DNA of 64,000 bases from Metridium senile. Its lineage: Eukaryota; Cnidaria; Anthozoa; Actiniaria; Metridiidae. The stretch is from contig OX459110.1 of the NCBI GenBank assembly GCA_949775045.1, positions 7,386,229-7,450,228 of the forward strand, given 5' to 3'. The notes beneath the pieces were generated by a model. That model worked only from the letters and a program-made list of their open reading frames with translations, was not told the DNA's origin and made no database searches. The translations under genes and the position numbers were made by a program. Positions 41,516 through 53,484 of this stretch are shown here, piece by piece (position 1 is the first letter of the stretch; every line of letters starts with the position of its first letter).

Positions 41516-41904
41516 TACCATTAGGGATACGATACTCGTACTCAGGACCTAACGTGCTCTTCTAAAATTAAGGGAAGTATAGGGAGGGGTATACAGTGTT
41601 TTTTTTTTTTACAATGTTGTTACCAGAACTACAACAAAATTTGTTCATTTCTGATCTGCATTATTGTAATCAAAATATCAAAATGGTTTGAAGAATTCGT
41701 AATTATGTTTTATTAATAACAGGTACGTTGCTAGAATGGTGAGAATAAATTCAACAATACACATAACTATCTTTTGACTGTATGCAACTATATAAAATAA
41801 TGTGTTTTGATTAGAGTTTAAGAAAAAAAGGGACATGGGAAAAATGAAATGTATCTACTTTCAAAAGTACTGTCACAACCGTTATCATTCTAGATAGCGA
41901 GTAC

Positions 41905-43050
41905 AGTGTACAATAACCTTCATTAGTCTAGTCCGATAACATCAAGTAGTAACATAATGATACTCGTTAACTATTGACTACGTGTCTGATTGGTGGAGGG
42001 AAAACATGCACGGAACAACGGACAAACGGACCAGCGCATCGACGGACCGTTGGGACAAGTTTGACGGATAAAAAAATGTAAAACAATAATTAGAAAATTT
42101 TTTTAGTTCAAATAAAACCATAAGCACAACAATAGTTCCGGGTTTGTAATATGGATATCGGATAGCAAGTACAATGTATAATAACCTTTATTAGTGTAGT
42201 CTGATAACATCAAATGGTAACCTAATGAAGCTCGTTACTGGCTAATGTTAACTACGTTTCTGAATTCTCAACGAAAAAAACCCCGTGCTTATATGATGAA
42301 TACCATACTAATAGTTCTCATCAGATTAAATCAGATTGGCTTCAGGGGTGGGGAAACTCACGTTGTAGTTCCCTGCGAGCAAAGGTTTCTTTCTCATTTA
42401 CCATTAGAACTTGTTACCCAAAAACCTAAATGATTGACCTTTGGAAAACGCGCATGCTCAATATGATAAGTTCCCAGTGCCAGTAGAGGTTACTTTGCTC
42501 GCGCTCTAAGAGTAGGAGAAAATAACCTCTGCTAGCAGGGAAACTGGACTGCAGTACAAATTTGTATAATTAAACTACTGCTCAACTATTATAACATGTA
42601 TCCTATCAATGTCAAATGGTTCAGATTTCTTATTGCCCATCATGGTTTATCTATACCTGATGATATGATATTTAAAACACGATAATGAAGGTAGTTAGTG
42701 CAATGATAAGGTTTTTTTCGTTAAAAATTTCAAAAGAGCACAGAAACGTAGTCAACATTAGTTAACGAGATTCATTAGGATACCACTTGATGTTCAGACT
42801 AGACTAATGAAGGTTATTGTACACCATACTCGCTATCCTATATTTATAATAAATCCGTAATTTTTGTGGTACTTTAGTTTTATTTGAACGGTTTTTTTTA
42901 TCTTAATTATTGTTTAACATTTTTTTATCCGTCAAACTTGTCCCAACGGTCCGTCGATGCGCTGGTACGTTTGTCCGTTGTTCCGTGCATGTTTTACCAC
43001 CACCCATCAGACACTAGACTATTGAAGGTTATTGTACACTGTACTCGCTA
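41905..43050. mobile_element. Inverted-repeat elements, family H2, copies 2 and 3
   Basis: TACAATAACCTTCATTAGTC and the following 90 bp recur at 41910, with a similar block at about 42178. Mirrored forms end at 42760-42840 and 43010-43050. The CGGACCAGCGCATCGACGGA block (42026) is inverted at 42948. This is a composite of several insertions. Confidence 0.6.
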
Positions 43051-43056
43051 TTTCAC

Positions 43057-43216
43057 GAGTCCACTTCTGTGCATATTCTCCCAACGGCTTGCACCCCCAC
43101 TCTACCGACTGTAGTAATTATATTCTATGTCTTGGTGGTGTGAAATACATATTGAATTGTGCTCCAACAAGAACAAATTAAGTTGTGATTTGCCACAGAA
43201 CGTGCAATGCATGCTA
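43057..43216 (+). pseudogene. Dead chitin-binding exon of the gene B/C family
   Basis: The translation CAYSPNGLHPHSTDCSNYIL followed by CLGGVKYILNC aligns with the terminal exon of gene C (CASSPNGLYPYSTDCSKFIH). A deletion then shifts the frame, and the end (LSCDLPQNVQC) is in another frame. The acceptor TTTCAG has become TTTCAC. Upstream lies a family H2 end, so no other exon survives. The 3' flank is conserved. Confidence 0.85.
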
Positions 43217-43740
43217 AAGCATATTTACGCTTGATTTTTTTAAGTGGTCTGCAAGACCATATGCAGTAACATGAAAATTAAGAGTTATAAAGATCCATAA
43301 ATCAATGATTATATATAAATTGTGATTATATGCAGCTAATGTATGTAAATCATTTAAAGGTCCACTTGGATCGAAGTCGATGCTTAACTAAGCTAAAACT
43401 TCATTACAATTAGACTGAATAACTATCAAAGAGTCATATGAAAACTAGATAGCATGGCTTTAAAAAGTCTTTGATAGTTTCTGTAACATCATCCCTTCAT
43501 ATCCATTATTGATTTCTTTGTAATGTTTAACTGAAAAATTTCAACATACATACTTGTTCCACAATGAAGAAAACGTGCTACAATATACATATTTGACCTT
43601 CAATCAACATTATGAATATCCTTCAAACAAACTTTTAACATTAAATAAATGATATCGTTTAAGAAAAAAAAGGTACAAAATGCATGGAGTTGAATATTTG
43701 ACTTTAGTATATGACGTCACGCTAATAATTTCTACTATAT
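43217..43740 (+). repeat. Third copy of the gene B/C 3' flank
   Basis: CATATTTACGCTTGATTTTT, AGTGGTCTGCAAGACCATAT, and the AATTGTGATTATATGCAGCT and GGAGTTGAATATTTGAC blocks match the flanks of genes B and C in the same order, with more divergence. Confidence 0.8.
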
Positions 43741-44672
43741 GGCTATCAGCACTTAGTATAAATACAATACAATAGGTGATTATACAAAATCGCGCACTAT
43801 GGTTGGTTTGCTATCTCGGATTATCGGCCGATAATCACCTTTTCGGACAAAATGGCTGCCAGTAGCTAGTCGTTTTGTCACTGTTAGCGAAAGTCAAATT
43901 GAAAACTTTAAAAGAAAATGCTGTCCCAAAATCGACTAAAGAAGCTACAAAGTTTGGTGTCATGCTATTTAAAGGTATCATAGTAAATTTCACGGTTTTT
44001 TTTTTTGTCATTATGCAAGACAATGTTTACAATTTTTACAATGTTTACACGACCTACCCCACCCCACTTGTAACTCAACCCAACATGAGGGTCACGTTCT
44101 AACCTCACAAAGCTATTCACACCATGTTGTCTATATGTAAATTCAAAATATATACCCAAAATAATCACTCTAACTTCTCATGTGGGACACAAAAATTATC
44201 ACCCACAATGAGTGCATACTTATTATTAATAATGTAAAAAATGGTGTATCTTTTATATTACTATTAACGACATAGTAACCTTTATACCAGTTTTATATGC
44301 TCTTTTTATTTTCTTGTAAAGACAGAAAGACAACAAATTTGAATCTCGCGGGGGAAAAACGCGAAGCTTTACATCCGGGACACAAGTCCTGCGGATAAAA
44401 AATATAGCCCGTGGTCCGTGATACGCAAAATACAGCCCGAGTGCGATCCAATCAGATTGCACGAAATTAACCAGTCATATAATAAATGTATATATATATA
44501 TTTTTGATTTCAAAAATTACAAGGGTGATAAGGATACAAATTTTATCATCTAATTTTATCTTTTACGACTGAGCAAATCAAATGAATGAGAGATTTTCAA
44601 AACAAAATCTCCAATCGCCTAAGTAATATTCTGTATAATTACCAATGAAAAATAAAATAAAATTTTTATGAC
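43741..44672. other. Non-coding stretch
   Basis: Short inverted block AATAGGTGATTATAC / GATAATCACCTTTT (43771-43845). Overlapping short frames on both strands at 43835-44168 show no protein motif. Confidence 0.35.
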
Positions 44673-44940
44673 ACCATAAGAAAAATGAGCCCGAGGAAGG
44701 AAACCATCGCTTAGATCCAAGTTTTGGATAAAAAACCGAGAACTTTTCAATGAAGTTGAAAGCTTGAAATCCTCTAGGGAGTGAGAGCTATTTTAAAAAG
44801 CTGATCTTGTAAACTTAAATTTAACATGATTATAACTTGAAATAAAAGTCGAGATATTGTTGAAACATTCTCGTTTTTTTTTTAATCCAAAACTTGGATC
44901 TAAACGATGTTTTCCTTCTTGGACTAATCTTTCTTATGAT
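44673..44940. mobile_element. Inverted-repeat element (~270 bp)
   Basis: CATAAGAAAAATGAGCCCGA ... TTAGATCCAAGTTTTGGAT is mirrored at 44884-44938 (ATCCAAAACTTGGATCTAAA ... TTTCTTATGATG). Arms are about 55 bp. Confidence 0.65.
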
Positions 44941-45113
44941 GTACTTAAAACTGTCGGATCAAAATGGCTTCTTTTTTCTGTCACAACAAGCTACCTTAAA
45001 GCTGTGTAACCATAGTGATAATGTGAAAATATCACATTTTTGAAATAAAGAAATATAGGTATTTCATTGATAATTATGTAATAAGACTGTTATTTTTCAC
45101 ATTTATTTAAGTC

Positions 45114-45855
45114 TGACTTAATACAGTTTGTGTTTTCACTATCATCGATGTCTTCAAATAGTAATTAAATTAGTTAAAATTTGTGCAAACAGTTCTTTAG
45201 ATATTACTTTAGGACCAGCTGTCTCAAATCTTGTATCATCAGTCATGATCAGAAAACCGGTTTGCATAATGTATGCTATTTGCACTAGGACTGATTTTCC
45301 TTTTACTTAATACAGTTTGTGTTTTCACTATCATCGTTGTCTTCATATAGTTATTAAATTAGTTAACATTTGTGCAAACAGTTCTTTAGTATATTACTTT
45401 AGGACCAGCTGTCTCAAATCTTGTATCATCAGTCATCAGATCAGAAAACCGGTTTGCATAATGTATGCTATTTGCACTAGGACTGATTTTCCTTTTACTT
45501 AATACAGTTTGTGTTTTCACTATCATCGTTGTCTTCATATAGTTATTAAATTAGTTAAAATTTGTGCAAACAGTTCTTTAGTATATTACTTTAGGACCAG
45601 CTGTCTCAAATCTTGTATCATCAGTCATCAGATCAGAAAACCGGTTTGCATAATGTATGCTATTTGCACTAGGACTGATTTTCCTTTTACTTAATACAGT
45701 TTGTGTTTTCACTATCATCGTTGTCTTCATATAGTTATTAAATTAGTTAAAATTTGTGTAAACAGTTCTTTAGTATATTACTTTAGGACCAGCTGTCTCA
45801 AATCTTGTATCATCTGTCATCAGATCAGAAAACCGGTTTGCATAATGTATGCTAG
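45114..45855 (+). repeat. Tandem repeat, ~190-bp unit, four copies
   Basis: Copies start with CTTAATACAGTTTGTGTTTT at about 45116, 45305, 45497 and 45689, with periods 189, 192 and 192. Copy 1 lacks a CAGAT-type triplet present in the others, and copy 4 ends early, after AATGTATGCTA. Each copy has a 60-61 codon open frame, but there is no sign of selection visible by eye. Confidence 0.9.
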
Positions 45856-46489
45856 TTTTTCTACATAATTATATTATCTTGCAACCAGAACTTCTTTGGA
45901 GAGATGCATGTCACTTATATAAGAACGGCGTCGATAAAAATGCCAAGCTATGCTGGTCCTCACTATCAGTGAATGGTGGGGGCCGATACTTCCTGCATTA
46001 ATAATTCCATACGGCGATGCAGCGCTTCGTCTTGATGTATGGTCGATTTTGTTATGTTTTGCATAAAACTAATACATTAATTCAATCAGGCTTCGAGCCT
46101 CTGTTTTCAATTCTTTTTCATTTCCCCTCTTTTATTTTTTTAGTTTATCCCCTTGTTTATTATATGTCTGTTTTACCTTACGTATTGCTACTGAAATAAT
46201 AACCTTTTTCCATTTTTCAAATATTACAATAGTTTCAAATCACAATCACAATATCATTGGGCTCGTTATACATCTGTGGTCAGTTGTACGAAACCTGGAT
46301 AATTAAAGTTATCCACTCGATAAGAAATATCCAGTGTATAGAATTTGTATGGATAGGGATTTATTTATTTAGGCTTAGTACAACCGGCAATTAAAATTGT
46401 AATGAAAGACCTATATAATTTCTAAATTAGTGAAATATCGAAACTTTCAGTACATTGACATCAAACGATTTAGATTTTACACTAATTGG

Positions 46490-46830
46490 CTGAAACACTG
46501 ATTGCCCTATTTCATTAGGACGTCACGATGTGTTTTAGTGGGGGATAGAATCGCCGAAAACAATGGTAATTTAAACTAAATCTTCTTTCTCTTTGAAAAT
46601 TGAGTTTCAAATTATCTAATTTTTATGTATGTTATGTGTCTATGTTTATACTTTCATATTTATGGCATTTTGTTGTCATTTCTTTCCTATCCGTCTTGTA
46701 AATGCAATTTTATCGTGTATTCTTGTATTGTTGTTATGAATCTGTCCCCCACTGGCGACGATACTCCTTAGCGTTAGAACAATATAATGTTTTGATGTGA
46801 CGTCATAGTGAAATAGGACAATTCAATTAA
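46490..46830. mobile_element. Inverted-repeat element (~340 bp)
   Basis: ATTGCCCTATTTCATTAGGA then CGTCACGATGTGTTTT at 46500 is mirrored as AATGTTTTGATGTGACGTCA ... GAAATAGGACAATT at 46783-46828. Confidence 0.55.
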
Positions 46831-47455
46831 GTAAATCTCTGTTTCTGACTGATTAAAACTTTAATACATTTTGCATATTTTTATTGACTCAGCTGCTCTT
46901 TTAAACTTACATCCTGAAAACTAGAAAAGTTGATTGCTTTCATTTATTCTTTCTTTATATTAACAATGACACTCCACTGAAATAGGCAATATGTATTTCA
47001 AGCATAGTTTTGCACATGTTTAGCTAGTGTGTTTTTTGCATTAGATTCAGAAATTCAGTGGCACAATAGTTTAATTTATCATGTTTATAGACATGAATGT
47101 TTTATTGAAAAAGGCAGTACTCCTTACTTTCATACAAAACTACATCAGGTATACGTGTGACATATTTTTCCATTTTTCGCCTATTCGTTTGGCTCACAAA
47201 TGTCTAAGGTTTGGACCGCAATGTTTCCACGGCTACTGAATGATGTTGGGTCTAATATGTTGATAGTCAGAGGACCGTTTCATGTTGTGATTGGCTTAGC
47301 GGAGTTTATACGTATGCGAGTATGAATTATTCAATTCTATGTTACAGCTGCTAGAATCAACTACAATATTAGAATATCGCACTGCAGATTAGTGTTCATA
47401 CTGTTCACGATTTGAGCACCATAAAGTTGCTACTCAAGGCGAAGGAAGACGAGAA
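46831..47455. other. Upstream flank of the second receptor
   Basis: No coding feature is seen. The ATG at 47456 follows GAAGACGAGAA; a short 5' leader or upstream UTR exon is possible but not identifiable. Confidence 0.35.
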
Positions 47456-48508
47456 ATGGCTCAAAATATATTCATTATTCTCAAAATTTCTGCTATTATG
47501 ATTTCTCTAGTATGCATTGTCGGAAACGCCTTGGTTTGTCACGTCATTGTACGCCTTAAAACCATGAAGACATCGATTAATTACATTATACTCAACCTTG
47601 CTATACTCGACGCCATTTCTGGTTTCTTGACGATCTATTTTGTTATCTTAAATGACAATCGTGGTGTTTTCGGTGAACCAGTACTACAACAAGCGTACAA
47701 TCAAAGCGTCATTCTTGCTGAAGTACTTTGCAGGATTGAGTGGAGCTATTGGTTCACAACGACCGTTTCGCCACAACTTCTCATGGTAATGGCGTACGAA
47801 CGCTACAAAGCAATTGTCCATCCCTTCTCAAGGCTTAACGGTGCAGTTACTAAAGCAAGCCTCAAGGTGATTTTGGCGTTCGCATGGATGTTCGGACTTG
47901 GATATTTCATAATTGATGTGATTGTTGTTAGGTACGATAAGAGGAGTGGCACTTGTAAAGACACGATTAACTTCTCCTGGTATAATGCAGAGGTATCTTA
48001 TCTCTTTTACCTAGTTACACAGTATATCATCCCTTCAACAGCTATGTTTATTTTCTATCTCCGTCTAATTTGTGCGTTAAAAAAACAGGACAACGCAATT
48101 GGACCTCAAGCTGAAGCTGAAAGAGCCAGACGTAAGGCAAAGAAAAAAGTAACGTGGATTATTATTGTAGTGACATTGACTTTCTACATTTGCTGTGGTA
48201 TACCCCACATTGTGCATGTTTTTAACACAGGTTATAGCAATGTATTTGTTGAATATTATTTAATTTGGGATATTCTTGTAATAATGTTAGCATTTAACTC
48301 TGCTTTCAATCCTTTTGTTTATTTTATCTTCATTCAGTCGTTCCGTGATGGTTTTAAACGAGTTTTCATCTCAAGACAGACTAACAATCCAAGTAATAAC
48401 CTCAGATTAGGAAGAAATATCCATTCGTCTAGTTTAGAAAACCCGAACGTTAGTGACAATTCACGCCTGCCACAACTTCTAGCCATTGTTAACCATACCA
48501 GTCATTAA
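47456..48508 (+). CDS. Class A G-protein-coupled receptor, neuropeptide-receptor-like
   Basis: 350 residues, single exon. TM1 has G23-N24; TM2 has NLAILD with D52; C92 before TM3 and C167 in ECL2 can form the standard disulfide. TM3 ends E115-R116-Y117 followed by KAIVHPF. TM5 has P193. ICL3 is short and basic (ERARRKAKKKV). TM6 carries CCGIP (P250) where CWxP is usual. TM7 has N285-P286-F-V-Y289. The tail (about 60 residues) is rich in N and S. NQS at 82-84 is a possible glycosylation site in ECL1. ERYxAIVHPF and the short basic ICL3 are typical of peptide-activated class A receptors; the ligand is unknown. Surface location and G-protein signalling are expected. It is unlike the 18.5-kb receptor in all loops, so not a recent paralogue. 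Confidence 0.9.
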   Translation: MAQNIFIILKISAIMISLVCIVGNALVCHVIVRLKTMKTSINYIILNLAILDAISGFLTIYFVILNDNRGVFGEPVLQQAYNQSVILAEVLCRIEWSYWFTTTVSPQLLMVMAYERYKAIVHPFSRLNGAVTKASLKVILAFAWMFGLGYFIIDVIVVRYDKRSGTCKDTINFSWYNAEVSYLFYLVTQYIIPSTAMFIFYLRLICALKKQDNAIGPQAEAERARRKAKKKVTWIIIVVTLTFYICCGIPHIVHVFNTGYSNVFVEYYLIWDILVIMLAFNSAFNPFVYFIFIQSFRDGFKRVFISRQTNNPSNNLRLGRNIHSSSLENPNVSDNSRLPQLLAIVNHTSH

Positions 48509-49294
48509 AACGGTTAGCTTTTATGCAGTGTTTGTTGTTGGTACTCTCGGGGGTGCAAGGGGTATGGTACTAGATATGGTTTTGGGTACGTGTATGTAGA
48601 TGTTCATATCATGTTTAAGGAGGCTCTAGACGGCTCTAATCCCGGGGGGAAAGGGGTACTCCCTTTGTCCAAGTGGTAGGGATGATCTACATAGGTTACG
48701 CACAGAAAAAAAGTAAGAGTTACATACCTCGAATGTTCGGCTATAAGCCATATATATCCCGCGGGCCGCAACTGATTTATTTCACACTTGAGAAGGTTTT
48801 CTCCCCCCCCAAAAAAAGGATTAATCCTATGCTAACAAAGACACATGATTTGAGTTAAGAAATAAAAGAACGACTTTTCAAATCTAACTCATTAGATGTC
48901 TATTGGGAGTCGTATTTGATAAAAGAAATGATATGAATAGAAAATGTGCATTGAACCGGTTCGGTGTATTTTTAAATAAAAAGCTTATTGATAGAACACA
49001 ATTGAAGGAGGTCTTAGTTTTCATTCCTTAATTAAAAGACTCAAATACTCAAACCATTGAAACTAATGAATAAGGTGGAATGCTGTTAATGAATTTTGTC
49101 ACTAGGATACAACAGTTTTCCCTTGATCGAAGTTTATTGAAAGTTTTCATAAAAAAATAATACTGACACAATCTAAACCGTTTGGCTGATATCTGACTCG
49201 ACACTTTTCAGTGATAATTAAGGTTTTCTGAAAAGAAAACACTATATGATTCTCACTGATCGTATTCAAAAAATAAAGCCAGCCCAAAAATATA
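48509..49294. other. Downstream flank of the second receptor
   Basis: No gene is seen. GGGGTACTCCCTTTGTCCAA at 48652 is inverted at about 50612 (TTGGATAAAGGGAGACCCC), suggesting the ends of an old ~2-kb inverted-repeat element spanning 48540-50660. Confidence 0.35.
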
Positions 49295-49575
49295 TCAATA
49301 ATGTGTTCATTGTCAATGAATTCCCATAAGGAAATATTAAACAATCACTTTTCAATTATATTCAAAAAGAATACTAACGAACTGGAATGCTAACGACACT
49401 TGATGACATTAAATGAGTTTTTGTTGTTAATTTTCCATCGGATGACTAAGAAGTATAATGGCTTAAGCGCGGATACAGTAATGCAGAGGTTCTCGGTTCG
49501 AGTCCCGGCCTGACATTGGTACTCAAAGACGTTTTTCGCCAAAAATCGCTATCTAGTAAATTAAGTCTAATGTTG
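49295..49575 (+). mobile_element. tRNA-like SINE, copy 3
   Basis: B box GGTTCGAGTCC at 49495-49505, A-box-like AGTATAATGGCTTAAGCGCG at 49451; ATTGTCAATGAATTCCCATA upstream and CGCCAAAAATCGCTATCTAG downstream as in copy 2. Confidence 0.65.
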
Positions 49576-49614
49576 CAATGAATTATAAATTCATTATAAA
49601 TAAATTCAGTGTTA

Positions 49615-49975
49615 TAACTAGATTAATATCACATCTATAAAAAATACTCGATTCTGATTGGCTGACGAACTGTGAATTTTTTCTTAATACCGTGCAATTA
49701 ATTAATTGCACACATCCGGGAACTTTGCTTTTGGATACCTTTCAAAAAGCTACACTTTTATTCTCAGAAACTCGTATGTTTTTATAGATGTGATATTAAC
49801 AGGAAATTACACCTATGTTCTCGAAGAATTAATGCAAAATACCGCTTGTATTTGATGAAAGTGAATTAATACCACTCGTGCTACGCACTCGTGGCATTAA
49901 TTCTCTTTCATCAAATACTCGCGATATTTTTCATTAATTCTTCTCGAACGCTGTAATTTCCTATACTTAGACCCG
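49615..49975. mobile_element. Two adjacent foldbacks
   Basis: First: TTAATATCACATCTATAAAA (49623) mirrored as TTTTTATAGATGTGATATTA (49772). Second: AGGAAATTACACC..TTCTCGAAGAATTAATG (49801) mirrored as ATTAATTCTTCTCGAACGCTGTAATTTCCT (49932-49963), with an inner hairpin around CGTGCTACGCACG. Confidence 0.65.
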
Positions 49976-51274
49976 GGTTTATATCTAGATATAACCCTTA
50001 AATTGGTATAATGAGGGGTTTATATCCGAGGTACATCCCTATAAATAACAAAGAAAACCGTGTCAAGTGTGAAATAATAACTGTTAAAGCCTTCTGGATT
50101 TCAACTCCTTTTAAAATGTACTGCTGTGCGATGTTCTTGCCAGTCAAGCGTTACTTTTAGCAACAAAGCAGAGTAAATATGACCCCTACATGCACGGAGT
50201 CATATCACTTAACTGATTTTTGAGCAAGAACCCTAAAAGGTACGCACAATAAATATTTTTAACCCTAAAAGATACGCCGAAGTTAAGTTGTTTTGAATGT
50301 CAACAAAGCTTGACAAGATGATCAGCGGGCGCAAAGACATCGATGAAGCCATCAGCTTGAAGAAAAATCCTTTCAATTGATGCATTTTATTTCTTCCGTT
50401 ATTTGTACAGTTATTTAGAGAAAAGTAAATTCGTCATTTAGGGTAGGGGTGATCGGCGGAGATTTTGAAAATGACCCCTAAAAGGTACGCTCAGATACAA
50501 ATAAAGCAGAGTAAAAACGACCCTTAGAACTGATTTTTGAGCCAAATCTCTAAATGGACCCTAAAAGGTACGCACTGGAAATATTTTAACCCTAAAAGGT
50601 ACGCCGATCCCCCCTACCACTTGGATAAAGGGAGACCCCCCCCCCCCCCCCCCGGGCATCATTTGTGTTTACAAGTAGGGTCCTGCGTCGAGAGGTCTAA
50701 AAACCTGGCATTATTTAAGACAGAGGAGTAAAAACAATCTATGCCATATTCAAGAGAAATGGACCTTATTAAAGCACTGGTAATCCTGGATATTGAGGGG
50801 TTTTATTAGTATCCAATTACCACTAAGCATATTCTATATTCTTTATGTAAAATATTGAAATGTATAACAACGTAAAAATGTTAACTTAACTTTACTAAGT
50901 TTTACATTTTTAATTTACGATGTTACAAAATTTCACTCAAACACCGACACAGCCTATACTAATTGACTCGCTAGTTTAATTTAAAATATATTCTGTCAAG
51001 TTTTACTTTGATTTGGTCAAAGACAAGTCCATTTCTAAATTTGAGAAGTGATTTTAATCACCTTAGAGAATGTTACCACCGATTTCAAAAAAACTTCAAT
51101 GTCGATGAAAAACACTCGGCTGCGCCATATGTGTGTGTGTGTTTATTTTTGTCACCCACTTTATATGTCACTGTTCTAGTTGAAGTCGGAGGAAGCATAG
51201 CATTCCCGTGTTTTAAATATCACATAACATCTATGTGATTTTATTGTTGTTCTGTTTTGGCACGTTCATTATCT
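49976..51274. other. Non-coding stretch with repeat fragments
   Basis: CCCTAAAAGGTACGC recurs four to five times between 50230 and 50600, next to a run of about 18 C at 50636-50653. At 50939-50985 the block CACAGCCTATACTAATTGAC then TCGCTAGTTTAAT matches DNA just upstream of the 18.5-kb receptor (18389-18420). No receptor sequence follows here. Confidence 0.4.
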
Positions 51275-51473
51275 AGGGCCTCGTCTACACGAATCCGATC
51301 CTGCTGAAACCGCATAAAAATATTTGCGTCCACACGAATCCGCGTATCCGGAGGATTCAAGTAAAAGTATGCGGTTTCGGTGACCGGATTCACTGGATTC
51401 GTGTGGACGATAGGCCGATTCGCATCAAAAAGTATGCGGTTTCAAAAGTATCCGGATCCGTGTAGACGGGGTC
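51275..51473. mobile_element. Foldback MITE (~200 bp)
   Basis: GCCTCGTCTACACGAATCCG (51279) is mirrored by CGGATCCGTGTAGACGGGGT (51452), with inner pairs GAAACCGCATA / TATGCGGTTTC and GTCCACACGAATCC / GGATTCGTGTGGAC. Confidence 0.75.
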
Positions 51474-53213
51474 TAAGAATTACGAAATACTCAAATATAT
51501 ACCGTTAGTATAGACAAATGAATCCGGGTTTTCCTTTCAAATTAGAATTAGGTTATGCAAGAACCAGAGTTGCTTCTAATAATAGATATTTGATTTCAAT
51601 AATATCTATTGTTTTGCGATGACAAGTTTGCTTCGACTAAATCACTATCTGAAATAGACTTTTAAATTAAAATTTCTCTCATTTTTTAAATATAGCTCAT
51701 CAATTGATAATGCTTGAGTTTTTGTATGTACTATGTATTGTACTATATGTGTTAGAACTTATAACTTTTTTTATAACTTTTTTAAATTTCACACGTTAAT
51801 TCCTATTTACACAATTATATTTGAAAAACATGGTTTATGATAATGAATAATTTACAAACTACATGTCCAAATTTACAAAAGAAATGATAATAGTACGTGT
51901 GTGACCAAGACCTTTATAGCTGATCACCACCCAGGGAATATATAAAAAATTGGATAAGACAAGATACGCGGGACTGAATTGCTATATGTTCAGTGTACTA
52001 TATGTCAAGTACAATAAGTGTTCAACAATGTACTAGAACTGTTAAAATCCTCGAAAAATAGCTTATTTCTCTCATCTTATTTATAACAAATAAGTTTTTG
52101 TATGAACAATGTACTATCCGTGTTAAACAGGGTACTTGCTGATAGGAAAGGCGGAGAATGTTTAACCAGTTTCAGATGTACGTAATCAGAAGGGTTGCAC
52201 CTTCTCAATTACTTTAATCCAAGACTATTGGTCTGACCGGGGCTCCAACACTGCTCTCCCGCTCGGTGGTTAATTGAATGGCCGGACAATCATTCCCAGC
52301 GCGTTGTTTAGTATGGATTATGCATTTAATTAAATGCTTAGGATAACTTTTAATTAAACTTTGAAACACAGTGTGAATTTGTCATATGCATGGTTTTAAA
52401 ACGCGAGAAGACATTTGAGAGATTGAGTGCTTTTATATTGTTTTCTAGTCTTCCTAGTGTCTGGAATACCCTATGAAACACGAAGCACGAGTGTTTCAAA
52501 TAACTTCTCAAACCCATGTGTTTCACTGGTTTTCACCACTGACAAGATGTTTAGCTGAAACGTACGGTCATGAATATATATGAGTTTTAGAAGAGATCTT
52601 CTAATTGCATAATAGCAGGCCTTTTGCAACAACAGGTCACGTAATACCACCCCTTTTAAATAGAGAAGATGTGTCAAAATGAACATCAGATATGAAAAGA
52701 ACACCTTAATATTAGTAAGAAGGCAAAGTTTTAGCTCATAATGTTGATTATAGGAGAAATGAAATTAGATATTTTATAAGGATTTGTATGACCTTGTATG
52801 GAACATATGCTTTGGTGAGCAAAGCTTGATATAATTTTTGAAACTAGGCATATTGTGCAAATAATATTTCTAATCTAATATATGGTAAAATTTAATTTCA
52901 TATGACCAACTGCCCGCACTGGAAAATGTCTCCAAAACCAACTGAATGGATATGTGCTAAAATATTTTACAATTTTGCTGAATTATGAATAGATGTCATG
53001 CTCAACATTTGTTTTTCTTGTATTTTCCTCTCTGTAAAGGCCTTAATTTGTATAGTATCTATCATCCTATATTAAATAATAAGATAAAAAATACATATTT
53101 TATAATTTGGGATCTAGCTAAACAGTAAAAAAAAACACATACATGTATAAGAATCAATGAATATAAAAACCAACAGCGAACCACTTCAGCCTGACAACTT
53201 AGACCGGTTGGCT
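51474..53213. other. Long AT-rich non-coding stretch
   Basis: No gene, tandem array or clear inverted repeat was found in this 1.7-kb segment. Confidence 0.35.
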
Positions 53214-53484
53214 TAATATACACCTAATCCAAAAAACGTTGTCTGGTCCGCCGCACAGTCCTCGCGCCAAGACTGTGAAAGATATTGGTTATATCTAATC
53301 AGTAATTAATATATTTGCATGTTCACACTCTAGTGTGGTACTTTTTTCAACGAAATAGTGTTGTGCCTACTTTTATTTTCTTGTTTTATCACTCTCATCA
53401 AAATATTCACTGTGTTTTCCTTCACGGTCTTGGCGCGAGGACTGTGCGGCGGACCCGACAACGTTTTTTGGATTAGGTGTATAA
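53214..53484. mobile_element. Short TIR element (~270 bp, ~60-bp arms)
   Basis: ATACACCTAATCCAAAAAAC then GTTGTCTGGTCCGCCGCACAGTCC is mirrored almost perfectly at 53425-53482. A diverged half-copy of the left arm (ATACACCTATTTCAAAAATC) occurs at 53759. Confidence 0.8.

Noticed and set aside
43835..44168. Overlapping ~65-75-codon frames on both strands
   Set aside because: No motif, no splice context, and mirrored short repeats nearby; chance frames.
51146..51238. Possible immunoglobulin-domain start (VEVGGSIAFPCF after an acceptor-like TTCTAG)
   Set aside because: Only about a dozen suggestive residues before a stop, with no second half of the domain.
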